From Ruminococcus sp. AF46-10NS (GTDB lineage Bacteria > Bacillota > Clostridia > Lachnospirales > Lachnospiraceae): DNA of 64,000 bases. Within the stretch, counting starts at the first letter, position 1. Every line of letters starts with the position of its first letter. Shown in pieces: positions 61,399 to 64,000 of this stretch. Location of the stretch: NCBI RefSeq assembly GCF_003474435.1, contig NZ_QRNF01000017.1:7792-71791 (forward strand), given 5' to 3'. Under the pieces are notes generated by a model that was not told where the DNA came from, ran no database searches, and saw nothing but the letters and a program-made list of their open reading frames with translations. A program made the position numbers and the translations under genes.

Positions 61399-61660
61399 AT
61401 TCGGTGAATATTGGATTTACTTTTGGACAAATGAAAGTGAACCATTGGAACCAGTTCATATCCACGTTGCAAAGGGTGCACCCAAAGCCAATGCGACCAA
61501 AATATGGATAACCAGCACTGGCAACTGTTTGCTCTGTAATAATAATTCCCGAATTCCTAACCATACACTCCGCAATATTATGCGTATGATTGAAGCTCGG
61601 CATGATGATGTTATACGTGCCTGGATAAAATATTTTGGAGAAATTCGTTACTTCTGTTAA
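61382..61660 (+). CDS. DUF4160 protein
   Basis: 92 residues: PQIFRFGEYWIYFWTNESEPLEPVHIHVAKGAPKANATKIWI, the P-x-I-F-R...E-x-x-x-P-H-I-H-V motif of DUF4160. Such genes often stand with a DUF2442-like partner in chromosomes and elements; toxin-antitoxin-like behaviour is suspected but unproven. Start after AGGAGGCTTCGACA. Confidence 0.72.
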   Translation: MPQIFRFGEYWIYFWTNESEPLEPVHIHVAKGAPKANATKIWITSTGNCLLCNNNSRIPNHTLRNIMRMIEARHDDVIRAWIKYFGEIRYFC

Positions 61661-61678
61661 TAGAAAGGATTGATTTAT

Positions 61679-61834
61679 TTGATCCATGAACAATTCAAAC
61701 TTACTACCAGCCAAGCCGCTTTTGCACTTAACAATATTGAAGAAGTCGCTCTGGAACCGGATGAAATCTCTGCTGTAAAAGCTAAAAGAGCTGGTTCTAC
61801 AGATTATGAGCCGTTTTTTCTCAGGAAGATTTAA
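61679..61834 (+). CDS. Small partner protein after DUF4160 (frameshifted end)
   Basis: 51 residues as sequenced from a TTG at 61679 (AAAGGATTGATT upstream): HEQFKLTTSQAAFALNNIEEVALEPDEISAVKAKRAGSTDYEPFF then a break. One extra base in the T6 run at about 61814-61819 would continue FSQEDLIKELGL to a stop at 61854. Helical; fits an antitoxin-like or regulator protein in the DUF4160 unit. Confidence 0.55.
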   Translation: MIHEQFKLTTSQAAFALNNIEEVALEPDEISAVKAKRAGSTDYEPFFLRKI

Positions 61835-61875
61835 TAAAGGAATTAGGGCTGTAATTTTATTTTGCAAAGAAACGG

Positions 61876-62349
61876 GTGATCTTATTGACCTACGAAGAAC
61901 TACTAATTTTGTCTGAATCAGAGAGCCTAATTGTTAAAGAAGCTCATATCCCTGGTTATGGCGGTCGATTATATAAAAATCGGATTGCCATTAACCAGGC
62001 TCTTCCCACCCAGGCCGAGAAGTCCTGCGTGCTGGCCGAAGAGATCGGACATTACTGTACCACTACCGGAAACATCCTGGATCAGAACGACACCATGAAC
62101 CGGAAACAGGAATACCGTGCCAGGCTTTACGGCTATAACCTCCGGGTTGGCCTGATCGGGATCATTAAATCCTATGAAGCCCGCTGCCGAAATCTTCATG
62201 AAATGGCTGAGTATCTGGATGTGCCGGAGGATTATCTCATTGAAGTGATTGACTGCTATCGTTCCAAATACGGGCAGTATATCGCTTTGGATAATTATAT
62301 GATCTATTTTATTCCACAGTTAGCTGTGATGAGAATTGATGTTTTATAA
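61876..62349 (+). CDS. ImmA/IrrE-family metallo-endopeptidase
   Basis: 157 residues. RIAINQALPTQAEKSCVLAEEIGHYCTTTGNI holds the zinc motif EEIGH, a relaxed HExxH, preceded by the aliphatic helix; the C-terminal YLDVPEDYLIEVI fits the family. In mobile elements of Firmicutes, ImmA cleaves the ImmR-type repressor on DNA damage. Here it follows the XRE repressor, separated by the DUF4160 unit. GTG or TTG start with GGGTGATC upstream. Confidence 0.82.
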   Translation: MILLTYEELLILSESESLIVKEAHIPGYGGRLYKNRIAINQALPTQAEKSCVLAEEIGHYCTTTGNILDQNDTMNRKQEYRARLYGYNLRVGLIGIIKSYEARCRNLHEMAEYLDVPEDYLIEVIDCYRSKYGQYIALDNYMIYFIPQLAVMRIDVL

Positions 62350-62352
62350 TAA

Positions 62353-62520
62353 GCGAATAAGTTTGCTATGGAGCTACTGCTGCCGGATTCTTTCTTTGAT
62401 GAATACAGAGAGTTTACTGTTGAGCAGATATCCAGAATGACCGGATACCACAAACAATTAATCGAACTACGTATCAGGAGTAAAGATGAAACCAAAGATA
62501 TTTATAGCCGCTCCTTTTAA
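62353..62520 (+). pseudogene. ImmA C-terminal fragment
   Basis: The frame ANKFAMELLLPDSFFDEYREF and TVEQISRMTGYHKQLIELRI matches the region after the HExxH of ImmA proteins. It begins directly after the intact immA gene with no N-terminus, so it is a remnant of a second copy or a duplicated end. A third, more decayed copy is at 63035-63110. Confidence 0.6.
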
Positions 62521-62889
62521 TCCTCAATTTAATAAGTATCTTCCGATACCCCTGAAGCAAGATTTTATCTATCAATCAGAAGGTTTGCAGAAGCATATTG
62601 AAAAAAGACATCCTGAATGTCTTCCGTATTTATCCTTTTTATCTTCTATTGTTGAAGCCCCGACTATATCGGAGTGAATCCAAACGAAAAAGGAACGAGC
62701 TTTGAATTGGTGAAAATAATGAGTGAAAATGTGCAAATAGGCATAAAGCTTGATGTAACAGCAGATTATCTCTATATTGCCACATTACATACCATTACTT
62801 CTGGAAAATTACAACACGGGATTAAAAATGGCCGATTAAAAAAATTTGACAAACAGAGAATATTTTCTTATAATGATGACATAGAGTAA
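62486..62889 (+). CDS. PBECR-like nuclease domain protein (frameshifted)
   Basis: About 134 residues: KIFIAAPFNPQFNKYLPIPLKQDFIYQSEGLQKHIEKRHPECLPYL, then after a break VEAPDYIGVNPNEKGTSFELV, IGIKLDVTADYLYIATLHTI. This matches the phage Barnase-EndoU-ColicinE5/D-RelE-like (PBECR) pattern: HI-x-KRHPEC, PDYIGVNPNEKGTS, DYLYIATLH. At 62658-62661 a C4 run should be C5; with it one frame runs to 62889. Start after AGGAGTAAAG. It is a free-standing toxin-like RNase beside a structured RNA and immA. Confidence 0.66.
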
Positions 62890-62892
62890 TAA

Positions 62893-63016
62893 CCAAGTAG
62901 CAAAGGTCGGAAAGGCCCCCGACACACTCGTAAGAGTACCTGAGATGATGGATACGCCGCCCATCTTGTTGCTTGGATTATCTTAAAGGTGTTGTCATTA
63001 TGGCAACACCTTTTTT
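62893..63016 (+). ncRNA. Four-way-junction RNA with terminator
   Basis: No gene fits. CCAAGTAGCAA (62893-62903) pairs with TTGTTGCTTGG (62966-62976), 11 bp with two GU. Inside are three hairpins: GTCGG/CCGAC (62906-62923), ACTC/GAGT (62926-62937), GATGG/CCATC (62947-62965). A rho-independent terminator AGGTGTTG/CAACACCT with a T run follows (62987-63016). The cloverleaf shape resembles a tRNA but lacks a T-loop. It could be a riboswitch-like leader for the gene at 63151 or the RNA partner of the PBECR gene. Confidence 0.6.
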
Positions 63017-63034
63017 ATTCTATAATAAAGGATA

Positions 63035-63110
63035 AATGCAAGGATTTTATTATTGAGCAAATATTCAAAATGACCAGATATCATCATAAAGCTGATTGAA
63101 TTGTATATTG
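63035..63110 (+). pseudogene. Decayed ImmA C-terminal copy
   Basis: DFIIEQIFKMTRYHH and, after a one-base shift, KLIELYI repeat the EQISRMTGYHKQLIELR stretch of the fragment at 62353. About 65% identical in bases. No start codon or ribosome site. Confidence 0.5.
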
Positions 63111-63150
63111 AAAGCTTTTTTTGAATGATAAACCACAAAAGAGGAATTGT

Positions 63151-64000
63151 ATGGAAATATTATTACCAACGCATGTGTATAGCAACTTTGAAGGATACTG
63201 TAAAATAATTGATTTATTAAATCCTTTTTTAAATTCGACCCAAAGGTGTGATGTTATTTTTAATTTTTCACAATTAAAGTGGTACGACGCAAACCTATTG
63301 CCTATAATTGGCGTATGTATAGAAAGTAAAAAATTTTCCCATAATTTGAAATACCTCGATGGAAGTTTATCAAAGCAACTTTCCATTCTATGGGGGAAAA
63401 ATGGTTTTGGATCATATTTTAAAATCAATCCTATAAAGGACACATATAATAGTACTATATCCTACTCAATATTTAAACCTGACGAAGGAAAACAATTCGG
63501 TGCATATGTAGACGATCATCTTTTGTCAAATCCTAAACTTCCGCAGATGTCTTCTGGATTGCGTAAACAAATTAGCTTAAACATTCAAGAAATTTTTGGG
63601 AACGCACCAATGCACGGAAATTGCAAAGAAGTTTTATCTTGTGGACAACATTATCCTTCAAAAGAAAAATTATTATTTACTATAGTAAATTTAGGATATA
63701 CAATACAAGAAAATGTTATTGAATTTTACAGTAGTTTCTTACACAAAGCACCACCTGATAATACCATTTCTTGGGCTGTAATCGAAGACAACTCTACCAA
63801 GCCGATGATAAACGGAAAAAGTGGTGGAAAAGGATTGGCGTATTTACACGAATTTATTAAAAAGAATTCTGGAAAACTACAAATATGTTCTGGTAATGAA
63901 TATTGGGAATCAACGCCAACTGGAATCTTCACAAAACAATTATCTTCAAACTTTCCAGGAACTATAGTTACTATAGAAATAAATCTAAAGGATAAAAATA
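63151..64000 (+). CDS. GHKL-type ATPase-like protein (3' end outside window)
   Basis: At least 283 residues, open to the right edge. MEILLPTHVYSNFEGYCKII start after GAGGAATTGT. The N-terminal part has a STAS-like strand-helix pattern (CDVIFNFSQLKWYDANLLPIIGVC); the C-terminal half has N-box-like SLNIQEIFGNAPMHG (E...N...H), an Asp-Asn G-box-like DNTISWAVIEDNS and GGKGLAYLHEFIKK (G2-like box) as in histidine-kinase-type ATPases. In Firmicutes such genes often pair with a STAS-like DUF4325 gene, expected beyond the edge. Possibly a signalling or phage-defence unit. Confidence 0.7.
   Translation, partial: MEILLPTHVYSNFEGYCKIIDLLNPFLNSTQRCDVIFNFSQLKWYDANLLPIIGVCIESKKFSHNLKYLDGSLSKQLSILWGKNGFGSYFKINPIKDTYNSTISYSIFKPDEGKQFGAYVDDHLLSNPKLPQMSSGLRKQISLNIQEIFGNAPMHGNCKEVLSCGQHYPSKEKLLFTIVNLGYTIQENVIEFYSSFLHKAPPDNTISWAVIEDNSTKPMINGKSGGKGLAYLHEFIKKNSGKLQICSGNEYWESTPTGIFTKQLSSNFPGTIVTIEINLKDKN

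Larger units (their letters stand above)
24640..64000. mobile_element. Siphovirus-type prophage (right end outside window)
   Basis: An almost unbroken minus-strand set of phage genes in canonical order from right to left: immunity, replication, late regulator, terminase, portal, head, connector, tail and lysis, ending at the disrupted host gene. No integrase, excisionase or right attachment site is visible, so the element exceeds 39 kb. The HUH Rep and ParAB genes suggest it may also persist as a plasmid. Many genes are conserved in Lachnospiraceae phages. Confidence 0.93.

Noticed and set aside
24640..64000. Integrase or excisionase in the window
   Set aside because: No tyrosine or serine recombinase signature was found in any frame; it is probably beyond the right edge.

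Overview
The window looks like a gut Lachnospiraceae-type Firmicute (Blautia/Ruminococcus-like). Host genes are preceded by T-box leaders and TTGACA/TATAAT promoters, the proteins have typical clostridial families, and GC is moderate. Positions 1 to about 24,640 are chromosome; about 24,640 to the right edge is one siphovirus-type prophage whose right end lies outside the window.

Chromosomal part: 5' end of pheS with a Phe-type T-box; a YihY-family membrane protein; a GNAT acetyltransferase; galM; a probable 6S RNA with a near-perfect promoter; thrC; a SleB-like cell wall hydrolase; an intergenic region with two perfect DnaA boxes; leuA under a Leu-type T-box; a VanZ-like protein; an AraC regulator divergent from a GH3 beta-glucosidase; tRNA-Pro(GGG); a LysR regulator; ilvN-ilvC; a tyrosine-phosphatase-fold protein whose catalytic Cys is replaced by Ser; two AEC transporters; a HAD phosphatase; an M18 aminopeptidase; a FUSC-type membrane protein; and the C-terminal half of a peptidoglycan-binding protein gene that the prophage appears to have cut.

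Prophage, read right to left on the minus strand: immunity region (XRE repressor, Cro-like XRE, ImmA/IrrE protease, PBECR-like nuclease, a structured RNA and a GHKL-type ATPase at about 60.2-64 kb); an early region of tiny genes into which four plus-strand units with near-identical promoters are interleaved (57.8-60.2 kb); a replication/partition block (HUH Rep, RNase H-like protein, ParA, ParB); small zinc-ribbon proteins; a late sigma-like regulator; terminase small and large subunits; portal; minor head protein with a toxin-like C-terminus; scaffold; capsid; connectors; tail tube; tape measure; tail tip and fibre proteins; and a lysis cassette with a three-domain endolysin next to the attachment junction. 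No integrase is visible.

The most striking object is the terminase large subunit. Its gene is split by an intein: the N-extein plus a 96-residue N-intein end at a stop codon, followed by a 16-bp inverted repeat, a ribbon-helix-helix-like frame, a small DUF6809-like gene and an HNH endonuclease, and only then the C-intein and C-extein. This resembles a fractured-gene split intein carrying a cargo. Other notable items are the repeated promoter-plus-hairpin leaders, a four-way-junction RNA ending in a terminator, a possible counter-transcribed RNA near rep, and an HUH Rep + ParAB block that suggests a phage-plasmid lifestyle.

Caution: at least ten genes, including essential pheS, the capsid gene and the portal gene, carry single-base frameshifts, mostly at homopolymers. 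This points to residual indel errors in the assembly, so frame-dependent conclusions (including the exact form of the split intein) need re-reading of the DNA.
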